Of a stretch of 22,092 nt of DNA, positions 14,364 to 21,638 are shown in pieces. Origin of the DNA: Acidimicrobiia bacterium (GTDB taxonomy: Bacteria > Actinomycetota > Acidimicrobiia > Spongiisociales > ZC4RG35). How positions within the stretch are numbered: position 1 is the first letter of the stretch; every line of letters begins with the position of its first letter. The notes under the pieces were generated by a model. The model worked only from the letters and a program-made list of their open reading frames with translations, made no database searches and had not been told where the DNA came from. Both the position numbers and the translations under genes were made by a program. The DNA lies in assembly GCA_029865445.1 (NCBI GenBank), contig JAOUGY010000014.1, positions 1-22,092 on the forward strand, given 5' to 3'.

Positions 14364-14588
14364 ATGCCGGACGAAGGCGAGTACATCCGCATGCGAGGGA
14401 CCGTCAAGAAGGTCCTGCGGAGTGCAACGTTTCTCGTCGAGATCGAAGGCGGACTGGAAGTCACAGCCCGCCCCAGTGGCAAGATGCGGAAGGGACGGAT
14501 GATTCGCATCCTCCCCGGCGACGAGGTCGACATCGAGGTGTCGACCTACGATCCCACCCGGGGTCGTATCGTCTGGCGATATCGTTGA
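14364..14588 (+). CDS. infA: IF-1-like protein (S1/OB fold)
   Basis: A 74-residue OB-fold protein clearly of the translation initiation factor IF-1 family. The SGKMRKGRMIRILPGDEVDIEV core and TRGRIVWRYR end are diagnostic. IF-1 binds the 30S A site near h44. The usual AHISGKMR segment reads ARPSGKMR, and the N-terminus (MPDEGEYIRMRG) differs from the common MAKED form. The location is unusual: typical infA lies beside rpmJ and rpsM, while this copy follows an RRM gene. It is therefore probably a second, specialised IF-1 and not the housekeeping one; the window alone cannot exclude that it is the only copy. The SD is GGAGG, nine bases upstream. Confidence 0.87.
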   Translation: MPDEGEYIRMRGTVKKVLRSATFLVEIEGGLEVTARPSGKMRKGRMIRILPGDEVDIEVSTYDPTRGRIVWRYR

Positions 14589-14617
14589 GGCGGTGAACAC
14601 CCACCGCCTCAACGATA
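14580..14617 (+). promoter_or_regulatory. Perfect 16-bp hairpin over the IF-1 stop and the next start codon
   Basis: 14580-14595 pairs exactly with 14602-14617, with a six-base loop. The left arm holds the TGA of the IF-1-like gene (14586-14588) and the GTG start of the next gene (14593-14595). The right arm is its first coding bases. No T-run follows, so a standard intrinsic terminator is unlikely. A nine-base segment upstream (14564-14572, tcgtatcgt) can also pair with 14612-14620, giving a possible alternative fold. Confidence 0.7.
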
Positions 14618-15039
14618 CGATCTCCATCATCCTCGCCAAACAGCTCCGCTCCGCCGGCTTGGCCTGGCGTCCCCGGTGGGGGGACCAGTTCCATATACCG
14701 GACCGCAACCTCGACGACCGCGTGTTCGTGATCGCCGATCTGTCGGTCGATCTGACAACGCTTGCGGACGGCATCGGGGCGATCACCTTCAACGGCGCAG
14801 TCGAATGGTCCCTCGACTACATCCTCACCCAGGACGTGGTCTGGCTCCCCACCGAAACCCAACTCCGGGCGAAGATGGGCGCGGCATTCCGGGGACTGCT
14901 CACCACCGACACCGGATACCGATGCGACGTCGAGTCCGGCAGCACCGTGCTCGGATTCGAAGCGAAGAACGCCACCGATGCCTACGCAATGGCGCTCCTC
15001 CATCTCCTCGATCCGACCGTGCACGACGCGTTGGGGTGA
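14593..15039 (+). CDS. Uncharacterised conserved actinobacterial-type protein
   Basis: A 148-residue soluble protein without signal peptide or Cys-rich motif. I do not know its function. Visible landmarks are LAKQLRSAGLAWRPRWGDQF (about 14-33), IPDRNLDDRVFVIADL (about 35-50), ITFNGAVEWSLDYI (about 64-77) and WLPTETQLRAKMGAAF (about 84-99). This pattern resembles, from memory, small actinobacterial proteins often labelled pilus assembly protein CpaE. That label is probably misapplied, because no P-loop or receiver domain is present here. The GTG at 14593 is the only usable start, has no clear SD, and is buried in the hairpin at 14580-14617. It is the third gene of the RRM/IF-1 unit by position. 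Confidence 0.68.
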   Translation: MNTHRLNDTISIILAKQLRSAGLAWRPRWGDQFHIPDRNLDDRVFVIADLSVDLTTLADGIGAITFNGAVEWSLDYILTQDVVWLPTETQLRAKMGAAFRGLLTTDTGYRCDVESGSTVLGFEAKNATDAYAMALLHLLDPTVHDALG

Positions 15040-15067
15040 GGTGGCGACGCGGCTCGAGAGAAACAGT

Positions 15068-15073
15068 TACCGT
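15068..15073 (+). promoter_or_regulatory. Candidate -10 of the peptide-importer operon
   Basis: TACCGT, the same hexamer as before kbl, sits 48 bases before the lipoprotein start, and an SD-containing leader follows. No convincing -35 is seen. Confidence 0.25.
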
Positions 15074-15121
15074 GGAACCACGATTCCCCGCGAGGGGAGC
15101 TCGAAAACAGGGAGGAAATGA

Positions 15122-16843
15122 ATGAGACGGACGCGCTTGATAGCGTTGCTCGCGCTCTTTGCGCTCGTGATCGCCGCCTGTGGAGGCACGGCTGAAGAGT
15201 CGACCGACACGACCGGTGGCGAAGAGCCAACCGAGACCACGGCCGCACCGGCCGAGGAACCAACGGAAACCACAGAGGCACCGATGGTCGACTTCGAGGG
15301 CGCGGTCCTCGACGCCGGCGGGTGCGACTACGGCGGCAAGATCAACACGATCACGGCCGTCGACCAGTACACGGTGCAGTTCGACCTGTGCTCACCCGAC
15401 CCGGCGTTCTTGGCCAAGGCGGCGTTCACGCCGTTCGGCATCCAGCCGGCCGAGCACATCGAAGCCACCGGTGGCGCTCCGCTCGAAAACCCGATCGGAA
15501 CCGGACCGTTCATGCTCGATGCATGGAATCGTGGTGACTCGATCGTGTTCAAGCGGAACGACAACTACTACGGCCAGGTTCCGGCATTCGAGACGCTCGT
15601 GTACCGCTGGGCCACGGAAGGCGCCCAGCGTCTGCTCGAGCTGCAGTCGGGATCGGTTGATCAGATCACCAACCCGAGCCCGGATGACTTCGAGACGATC
15701 CAGAACGATCCCAATCTCCAGTTCATCCCGATTGCCAACCCGAACGTGTTCTACGTCGGCTTCACGAACACCTTCGCACCATTCGACGATGTCAAGGTGC
15801 GGCAGGCGATCGCCCAGGGGATCGACCGTCAGCGGATCATCGACACCTTCTATCCGGCAGGCTCCGAAGTGGCGAGCCACTTCACCCCCTGCTCGATCGA
15901 CAACGGTTGCGCCGGTGACTCGTGGTACGACTTCAACGTCGACGCCGCCAAGGCACTCCTCGAAGAGGCCGGCCTCGGTGGTGGCTTCTCGACGACGATC
16001 TACTACCGGGACGTGTTCCGGGTGTACCTGCCCGAGCCCGGCCTCGTGGCCCAGGACATCCAGGCTCAGCTGAAGGAGAACCTGAACATCGACGCCGAAG
16101 TCGTCGTCCTCGAATCAGGTGAGTTCATCGACAAGGCCACCAGCGGCCAGCTCGAAGGAATCCACCTCCTCGGCTGGAGTGCGGACTACCCGCACGTCAC
16201 CAACTTCCTGGACTTCCACTTCAACGAGAACCAGGCGCAGTTCGGGAACAACTTCCCCGAGATCTACGACGAGCTCAAGGTCGGCGCAGCGATCGCCGAC
16301 GCGGCGACGGCAGCCCCGAACTACGAGGCCGCCAACAACGCCGTCAAGGAACTCGTTCCGATGATCCCGATCGCCCACGGCGCAGCCGCCTCCGCGGCCC
16401 TCGCCACGGTCGAGAACGCCAACTACCCGCCGTTCGGTGCCCCCCAGTTCGAGTTCTCGAACCCCGGCAAGGACACGTTCGTCTACATGCAGAACAACGA
16501 GCCCATCTCGCTCTACTGCGCCGACGAAACCGACGGCGAGTCGCTGTCCCCGTGCCAGCAGGTCGTGGAACCGCTATACACGTATGCGACGGACTCCGGC
16601 GAGGTGGTCCCCCGTCTCGCCACCGAATGCGTCCCGAACGACGATCTGACCCAGTGGATCTGCTCGCTCCGCGAGGGAGTGACCTTCCACGACGGATCGG
16701 CGTTCGACGCCAACGACGTGGTGGCTTCGTGGTCTGCGGGCCTCGATGCCGCCAACCCGCTCCATGTGGGCAACACGGGTAGCTTCGACTACTACGCCTA
16801 CCTGTGGGACGGCCTCATCAACGCTCCAGAGAGCGAAGGCTGA
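15122..16843 (+). CDS. Peptide-type ABC transporter substrate-binding lipoprotein with permuted domain order
   Basis: A 573-residue extracytoplasmic binding protein (SBP family 5) that would capture peptides for the importer encoded downstream. A basic start and hydrophobic helix lead to lipobox VIAAC with Cys20 as lipid site. A Thr/Glu/Pro linker runs to about residue 54. The order of family motifs is unusual. The mid-protein motifs come first (YTVQFDL at 83-89, GTGPF at 126-130, NDNYYG at 146-151, LLELQSGSVDQI at 171-182). The motifs that normally open the domain come last: NNEPISLYCADETDG at 458-472, VVEPLYTY at 481-488, then LREGVTFHDGSAFDANDVVASW at 516-537. The reading frame is continuous, which suggests a circular permutation. 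Paired Cys near 466/478 and 503/514 may form disulfides. The SD GGAGG is six bases from ATG 15122. Confidence 0.85.
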   Translation: MRRTRLIALLALFALVIAACGGTAEESTDTTGGEEPTETTAAPAEEPTETTEAPMVDFEGAVLDAGGCDYGGKINTITAVDQYTVQFDLCSPDPAFLAKAAFTPFGIQPAEHIEATGGAPLENPIGTGPFMLDAWNRGDSIVFKRNDNYYGQVPAFETLVYRWATEGAQRLLELQSGSVDQITNPSPDDFETIQNDPNLQFIPIANPNVFYVGFTNTFAPFDDVKVRQAIAQGIDRQRIIDTFYPAGSEVASHFTPCSIDNGCAGDSWYDFNVDAAKALLEEAGLGGGFSTTIYYRDVFRVYLPEPGLVAQDIQAQLKENLNIDAEVVVLESGEFIDKATSGQLEGIHLLGWSADYPHVTNFLDFHFNENQAQFGNNFPEIYDELKVGAAIADAATAAPNYEAANNAVKELVPMIPIAHGAAASAALATVENANYPPFGAPQFEFSNPGKDTFVYMQNNEPISLYCADETDGESLSPCQQVVEPLYTYATDSGEVVPRLATECVPNDDLTQWICSLREGVTFHDGSAFDANDVVASWSAGLDAANPLHVGNTGSFDYYAYLWDGLINAPESEG

Positions 16844-16853
16844 TCCGACACTC

Positions 16854-16882
16854 GAAAGGGGGGCGCACTGCGCCCCCCTTTC
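16854..16882 (+). terminator. Hairpin between binding-protein and permease genes
   Basis: A perfect 13-bp stem (16854-16866 with 16870-16882) with an ACT loop, followed by tcgttctc. It begins 10 bases after the lipoprotein stop. Such hairpins often lower read-through or protect the upstream mRNA, so that binding protein exceeds the membrane parts. Confidence 0.7.
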
Positions 16883-16914
16883 TCGTTCTCTGAACTCTCA
16901 CCCCCGAAAGATCC

Positions 16915-17994
16915 ATGCTCGGATACATCGCCAGAAGAATGATGCTCGCCGTTCCCGTATTGATCGGGATCCTTCTGGTGACATTCTTCCTGGTGCGGCT
17001 CATCCCCGGGGAACCGTGCCGGGCAATCCTGGGCGAGAAGGCCACAGCGGAATCCTGCGAGCGGTTCAACGAGGCCAACGGACTCAACGAACCCCTGCCG
17101 GTTCAACTCGGCATCTACATGGCCAGAGTCGCTCAAGGCGATCTCGGAGAATCGATCAGGTTCTCGCGGCCCGTCACACAGATTCTGATCGAGAGGCTTC
17201 CGCAAACGATCGAACTGGCGGTCGCGGGCCTGACCCTGGCAGTACTGATCGGCGTACCCCTGGGTGTGCTTGCCGCTCGCCGCCACAACACCGCAACCGA
17301 CGTCGGGGCAATGGCCGTGGCCAATGTGGGCGTGTCGATGCCGGTCTTCTGGCTGGGCCTGATGCTCGCCTACGTGTTCGCTTTGGTGTTGAGGGACACG
17401 CCGTTCGCTCTTCCGCCGTCAGGCAGGCTATCGGCCGGAGTGACATCAACTCCCTTTTACGAGGTCTGGCAGTGGACACTCACCGAGGGGAGCGTGTGGT
17501 CCAAGTTCCTCGAGTTCGTCGGCAACCACGTCATCTTCAACTCTCTCATCACTGGCCAGTGGGAGGTCCTCTGGGACGCCATCAAACACCTGATCCTCCC
17601 CGCCGTGGCCCTCGCCACCATTCCGATGTCGATCATCACTCGCATGACCCGGTCATCGCTCCTCGAGGTCATGGGCCGCGACTACATCAGGACAGCCCGT
17701 GCCAAAGGCGCCAGCGAACCCAGAGTCGTCGGCCGCCACGCCTTTCGAAACGCCATCCTTCCGGTCGCCACGATCGTGGGCCTTCAACTCGGCGCCTTGC
17801 TCGGCGGGGCGGTGCTGACCGAGACGATCTTCAACCTCTCCGGTGTGGGTAGGTCGCTATTCGAGGCGATCACCTCCCGGGATTATCCGATCATCCAAGG
17901 ATTCACCGTCGTCATCGCCACGATCTATGTGGCCGTGAACCTCGTCGTGGACATCTCGTACGGATACCTCGACCCCCGGATCAGGCTGAAATGA
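16915..17994 (+). CDS. Dipeptide/oligopeptide ABC transporter permease, DppB-like
   Basis: A 359-residue inner-membrane subunit. The opening MLGYIARRMMLAVPVLIGILLVTFFLVRLIPGEP is the classical DppB/OppB N-terminus (first membrane helix plus PGDP-like motif). Further helices lie around 95-120, 130-155, 240-260, 290-310 and 330-350. The cytoplasmic EAA loop that contacts the ATPase is YIRTARAKGASEPRVVGRHAFRNAILP (about 258-284). The start ATG at 16915 has only a weak GAAAG site. The protein is longer than many DppB because of an extra loop around 175-225. It pairs with the next permease. Confidence 0.92.
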   Translation: MLGYIARRMMLAVPVLIGILLVTFFLVRLIPGEPCRAILGEKATAESCERFNEANGLNEPLPVQLGIYMARVAQGDLGESIRFSRPVTQILIERLPQTIELAVAGLTLAVLIGVPLGVLAARRHNTATDVGAMAVANVGVSMPVFWLGLMLAYVFALVLRDTPFALPPSGRLSAGVTSTPFYEVWQWTLTEGSVWSKFLEFVGNHVIFNSLITGQWEVLWDAIKHLILPAVALATIPMSIITRMTRSSLLEVMGRDYIRTARAKGASEPRVVGRHAFRNAILPVATIVGLQLGALLGGAVLTETIFNLSGVGRSLFEAITSRDYPIIQGFTVVIATIYVAVNLVVDISYGYLDPRIRLK

Positions 17995-18041
17995 CCGACA
18001 CCACCCATCCGGTTCCGGCCACCGAAACGAAGAGGAGCTGA
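17991..18041 (+). CDS. Possible 16-codon coupling ORF between the two permease genes
   Basis: ATG at 17991 overlaps the TGA of the DppB-like gene (ATGA) and opens a frame reading MTDTTHPVPATETKRS, then TGA at 18039-18041. It ends four bases before the DppC-like start at 18046, and the SD GAGGAG of the latter lies in its last codons. It may carry ribosomes across the gap, or be the leftover N-terminus of the permease in another frame. No homology can be claimed. Confidence 0.3.
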   Translation: MTDTTHPVPATETKRS

Positions 18042-18045
18042 GGCG

Positions 18046-19035
18046 ATGGTCGACGAGACACTCCCAGGCCGCGACGCTGCCATTGGTGGCGAAGTGAGCC
18101 GCGTAGAGGCATTCGAGGCGCTGGCAGCGAACCAGGACCTCACCGAAAAACCCACTTCGGTGTGGAGGCTCGGACTTAGACGGTTCGTCCATCGCCGCAA
18201 CGGAGTGGCGGGGATGATCATCGTCGGATTCATGGCCCTGGTGGCGATCTTTGCCCCCGTCATCGCCCCCTACGACCCGACCGAGGTCCTCATCGGGAAA
18301 GAGGACGTCTCCAAGCGCGAACCACCATGCATTCACTTGCTCGGATGCGACGAGTCCAAGCCGCAGCACATCATGGGAACCGACGGCAATGTCAGGGACT
18401 TCTTCTCTCGCATCGTGCACGGATCGAGGGTGAGCCTCACGCTCGGCTTCTCCACCGTCACCGTGGCGATCGTCATCGGTGCATTTCTGGGAGCGATCGC
18501 CGGCTATTGGGGTGGGTGGATAGACAACATCACCATGCGGATCATGGACGTGATCTTGGGCTTCCCCGCCCTCATTTTGGCCATCGCCATCGTCGCCGCC
18601 CTCGGGCCCGGAATTCGGAACGCACTCATCGCCATCGCCATCGTTTCGATCCCGCAATACGCCCGGGTGATGCGCGCATCCGTGCTGACGATCAAAGAAG
18701 TCGACTATGTGGCCGCCTCCCGGGCTCTGGGAGCCAATCCCTGGCGTATTCTCGCCACCCGAATCTTGCCCAACTCGCTCACACCGCTCGTTGTGCTGGG
18801 CACCCTCGGCATAGCCACCGTGATCCTCGAGGCGGCCGGGCTCGGCTTCCTCGGGTTGGGAGCGCAGCCGCCACAGGCAGAGTGGGGATCGATGCTTGCC
18901 GCCGAGCGCAACCAGGTGTTCTCAGCGCCCCATCTCGTGTTCTTCCCCGGACTGGCAATCATGCTCACCGTGCTCGGTTTCAACCTCATGGGTGACGGTC
19001 TACGAGACGCCCTCGACCCCACACTGAACGAATGA
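18046..19035 (+). CDS. Dipeptide/oligopeptide ABC transporter permease, DppC-like
   Basis: A 329-residue inner-membrane subunit. A cytoplasmic N-terminus of about 45 residues precedes LGLRRFVHRRNGVAGMIIVGFMALVAIFAPVIAPYDP, the DppC/OppC signature with the OppC-N domain. The HIMGTDGNVRDFFSRIVHGSRVSL stretch (about 108-131) is the usual periplasmic-to-helix link. The EAA loop is DYVAASRALGANPWRILATRILPN (about 221-244). The tail AEWGSMLAAERNQVF...FFPGLAIMLTVLGFNLMGDGLRDALDP is standard. The ATG at 18046 has GAGGAG about 10 bases upstream. The stop overlaps the start of the first ATPase gene (ATGA). Confidence 0.92.
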   Translation: MVDETLPGRDAAIGGEVSRVEAFEALAANQDLTEKPTSVWRLGLRRFVHRRNGVAGMIIVGFMALVAIFAPVIAPYDPTEVLIGKEDVSKREPPCIHLLGCDESKPQHIMGTDGNVRDFFSRIVHGSRVSLTLGFSTVTVAIVIGAFLGAIAGYWGGWIDNITMRIMDVILGFPALILAIAIVAALGPGIRNALIAIAIVSIPQYARVMRASVLTIKEVDYVAASRALGANPWRILATRILPNSLTPLVVLGTLGIATVILEAAGLGFLGLGAQPPQAEWGSMLAAERNQVFSAPHLVFFPGLAIMLTVLGFNLMGDGLRDALDPTLNE

Positions 19036-20045
19036 CGACCCAACGAAGACTCCTCGAGGTCGAGAACCTCACGACCCATTTCTTCACCCGCGACGGGGTG
19101 GTACGGGCCGTCGATGGCATCTCGTTCGGCGTGGACCGGGGCGAAGTCCTCGGAATCGTCGGTGAGTCCGGCTGCGGGAAATCGATCACATCTCTGTCGA
19201 TCATGGGATTGATTCCGCACCCGGGCAAGATCGTGGAAGGATCGATCGAGTTCGACGGACGAGACCTGGCGACGCTCTCGAAAGAGGAGTTGCGCTCCCT
19301 CCGAGGAGATCAGATCTCGATGATCTTCCAGCAGCCCACGTCGTCCCTGAACCCGGTGTACCGGGTCGGAGCGCAGATATCCGAGGTCTTCGAGCTTCAC
19401 CGAGACATCGACAAGAAGGTCGAGGAGGAGAAGGCCATCGAGATGCTGTCGAAGGTCGGCATTCCCGATCCCGGCCGACGTGCCCGCGCCTATCCGCACG
19501 AGATGTCAGGCGGGATGGCACAACGGGTCATGATCGCCATGGCGCTGGCGCTCGAGCCCCAGCTCCTGATCGCCGATGAGCCGACAACGGCACTGGACGT
19601 GACGATCCAAGCCCAGATCCTCGACCTCATGAGAGATCTCCGACGGGACTTCGGCACTGCAGTGATTCTCATCACCCACGACCTCGGCGTGGTGGCCGAG
19701 ATGGCAGACCGGGTGGCCGTCATGTATGCCGGGAAGATCGTGGAAGAGACGGACGTGCGAACGCTGTTCCGAAACCCGAAGCATCCATACACCGTCGGCC
19801 TGATCGGCTCCATCCCCGTCCTCGGCGAAGTGAAAGAAGCTCTCGACACGATTCCGGGCGTGGTCCCGTCCCTCGTCGACCTGGCCCCCGGATGTCGGTT
19901 CGCGAGCCGGTGCGTTGCCCGCCTGGAACAGGGTCTCGAGCGGTGCACGCTCGAAGAACCTCCACTCATCCAGGTGGGCGAAGGCCACAAGGCGCGGTGC
20001 TGGCTCTACGAGTCAGAACTCGCGGCAACCGGGAGCGCGCCATGA
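19032..20045 (+). CDS. Peptide ABC transporter ATPase, DppD-like
   Basis: A 337-residue cytoplasmic ATPase subunit. Walker A GESGCGKS is at 44-51, the Q-loop Gln at about 100 (MIFQQP), the ABC signature MSGGMAQR at 158-165, Walker B LLIADEP at 178-184 and the H-loop His at 216 (ITHD). The C-terminal oligopeptide-transporter extension contains RNPKHPYTVGLIGSIP and four Cys (GCRFASRC, ERC, ARCW), a pattern that in some relatives binds an iron-sulfur cluster. Start and stop both overlap neighbours by four bases (ATGA), so the importer genes are translationally coupled. Confidence 0.94.
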   Translation: MTTQRRLLEVENLTTHFFTRDGVVRAVDGISFGVDRGEVLGIVGESGCGKSITSLSIMGLIPHPGKIVEGSIEFDGRDLATLSKEELRSLRGDQISMIFQQPTSSLNPVYRVGAQISEVFELHRDIDKKVEEEKAIEMLSKVGIPDPGRRARAYPHEMSGGMAQRVMIAMALALEPQLLIADEPTTALDVTIQAQILDLMRDLRRDFGTAVILITHDLGVVAEMADRVAVMYAGKIVEETDVRTLFRNPKHPYTVGLIGSIPVLGEVKEALDTIPGVVPSLVDLAPGCRFASRCVARLEQGLERCTLEEPPLIQVGEGHKARCWLYESELAATGSAP

Positions 20046-21040
20046 GCGAGCCACTGATCAAGGTGCGGGGCCTGCGCAAGGACTTTCCTGTCAGAGCTGG
20101 CCTGCTCCAACGCACGGTGGGTGAGGTCCGGGCGGTCGCCGGTGTCGATCTCGACATCGCCCGAGGGGAAACGGTAGGTCTGGTCGGTGAGTCGGGATGC
20201 GGCAAGACGACCCTCGGCCGAATGCTCGTCCGGCTGCTCGAACCGACCGCCGGAACGATCGAGTTCGACGGGACCGACATCGCCCACCTCAAGGGGTCAA
20301 CTCTGGCGCCGTTCCGCCGTCGAGTACAGATGATCTTCCAGGACCCCTACAGCTCCCTCGATCCGAGAACGCCCGTCGGCAACTCGATTGCCGAGGGGCT
20401 TCGCATCCATGGTGTCGGCGATGCCGTGGAACGGCGGTCGCGGGTGTCGCGCATGCTCGAATTGGTGGGACTCAAGCCCGAACACGCCGGGCGTTATCCC
20501 CACGAGTTCTCGGGGGGCCAGCGGCAACGTATCGGCATCGCCCGCGCACTCATCCTCGAACCGGACTTCGTCGTCGCCGACGAGCCCGTCTCGGCGCTCG
20601 ACGTCTCCGTGCAAGCCCAGGTGCTCAACCTGCTGAAGGAACTCCAGTCCGAGCTGAACCTGACCCTCGTCTTTGTCGCCCACAACCTCGCCGTCGTCGA
20701 ACACATATCCGATCGCGTTGCAGTGATGTACCTGGGTCGGGTGGTCGAGGTGACCGACCGGGACACTCTGTACCGGAACCCGCTCCACCCGTACACGGAA
20801 GCCTTGCTCTCGGCGATCCCGGTGGCCGATCCCGACCGCCCGCGCGACCGGCAGATCCTGCAGGGAGAGATCCCGTCGCCGCTCAACCCGCCGGCGGGTT
20901 GTCACTTCCACCCACGGTGCCCGATCGCCCGGACAGGTCTGTGCGAGATCGAGGTGCCGCATTTGGCCGAAGCGCAGGACAACGCCGGTCATCTGGCGGC
21001 ATGTCATCTCCGCACAGGTGCCGTCGCCGGGAATCGCTGA
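20042..21040 (+). CDS. Peptide ABC transporter ATPase, DppF-like
   Basis: A 332-residue second ATPase subunit. Walker A GESGCGKT is at 49-56, MIFQDPYSSLDPR at about 97-109, the signature FSGGQRQR at 156-163, Walker B FVVADEP at 176-182 and the H-loop His at 214. The QDPYSSLDPR wording and VKGLRKDFPV-like start distinguish DppF/OppF from DppD. The C-terminal GCHFHPRCP, with further Cys at about 301 and 321, matches the four-Cys extension of the partner. ATG 20042 overlaps the DppD stop (ATGA). The longer frame from 19892 is a shadow of the partner gene. It is the last gene of the importer operon, and its stop is three bases from the convergent YdcF-like gene. Confidence 0.94.
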   Translation: MSEPLIKVRGLRKDFPVRAGLLQRTVGEVRAVAGVDLDIARGETVGLVGESGCGKTTLGRMLVRLLEPTAGTIEFDGTDIAHLKGSTLAPFRRRVQMIFQDPYSSLDPRTPVGNSIAEGLRIHGVGDAVERRSRVSRMLELVGLKPEHAGRYPHEFSGGQRQRIGIARALILEPDFVVADEPVSALDVSVQAQVLNLLKELQSELNLTLVFVAHNLAVVEHISDRVAVMYLGRVVEVTDRDTLYRNPLHPYTEALLSAIPVADPDRPRDRQILQGEIPSPLNPPAGCHFHPRCPIARTGLCEIEVPHLAEAQDNAGHLAACHLRTGAVAGNR

Positions 21041-21043
21041 TGC

Positions 21044-21586
21044 TCAACAGCGCTGGATCAACCAACTGAATGCCAGGCCCAGAGTCTCCTCGATGTTGGC
21101 CGGAGAGAGGAGCCGGCGACCTCGGCGTGATGCTGCAGGAACTGGTTCGATCGAGGCGGTCGTGCAAGAAGAATCGAGGACCATCGCCCGCCGCATGTGA
21201 TAGTCGGACGTCACCACGACGACTCGGTCCCACCCGTTGCTATCGACAAGACCGCCCAGCGCCTGCGCCTCACCAGCCGTGTTGATGGGTTCCGGCATGA
21301 CACACACCACCGCCGGCACATCACACAGACCCCGAGGGACGAATGCGGATCGGACACCGGGGTCTGACACGACCAACACCGGAGCCACGCCCGCTTCGAA
21401 CAACTCGACCGCTGCCTGCACCCGCTCTCCCCGACCCCCGGCGTGAACGAATATGGCGTCGCCCACCGGGGCAGCGGTTGCAGGCGGGTTCAAGACCAGC
21501 CACGCCGACACCGCGAGAAGAAGCCCGAACGCCGCTGCCACGGCCACGATCCAATACCGCACACCCCGGAGTGAACCACCCCCCAA
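21044..21586 (-). CDS. YdcF/SanA-like DUF218 protein, membrane-anchored
   Basis: An about 180-residue protein with one N-terminal membrane helix (about 10-31, YWIVAVAAAFGLLLAVSAWLVL) and a DUF218 domain behind it. Landmarks are DAIFVHAGGRGERVQAAVELF (about 43-63), PVLVVSDPG (about 69-77), EPINTAGEAQALGGLV (about 99-114) and VVVVTSDYHMRRA (about 122-134). Relatives include SanA, ElyC and YdcF, linked to envelope integrity or vancomycin tolerance; the enzymatic role is unsettled. The start is uncertain: TTG at 21586 is the first candidate and GTG at 21562 would also keep the anchor. Neither has a good ribosome site. Confidence 0.75.
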   Translation of the reverse strand: MGGGSLRGVRYWIVAVAAAFGLLLAVSAWLVLNPPATAAPVGDAIFVHAGGRGERVQAAVELFEAGVAPVLVVSDPGVRSAFVPRGLCDVPAVVCVMPEPINTAGEAQALGGLVDSNGWDRVVVVTSDYHMRRAMVLDSSCTTASIEPVPAASRRGRRLLSPANIEETLGLAFSWLIQRC

Positions 21587-21638
21587 CCACTATGCGAACC
21601 CCCGGTCAACGGGGTTGAGGAAGTGGATATCCACGATG

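Noticed and set aside
18327..18995. 222-residue + strand frame inside the DppC-like gene
   Set aside because: It is an Arg/His-rich alternative-frame shadow of a clear permease gene.
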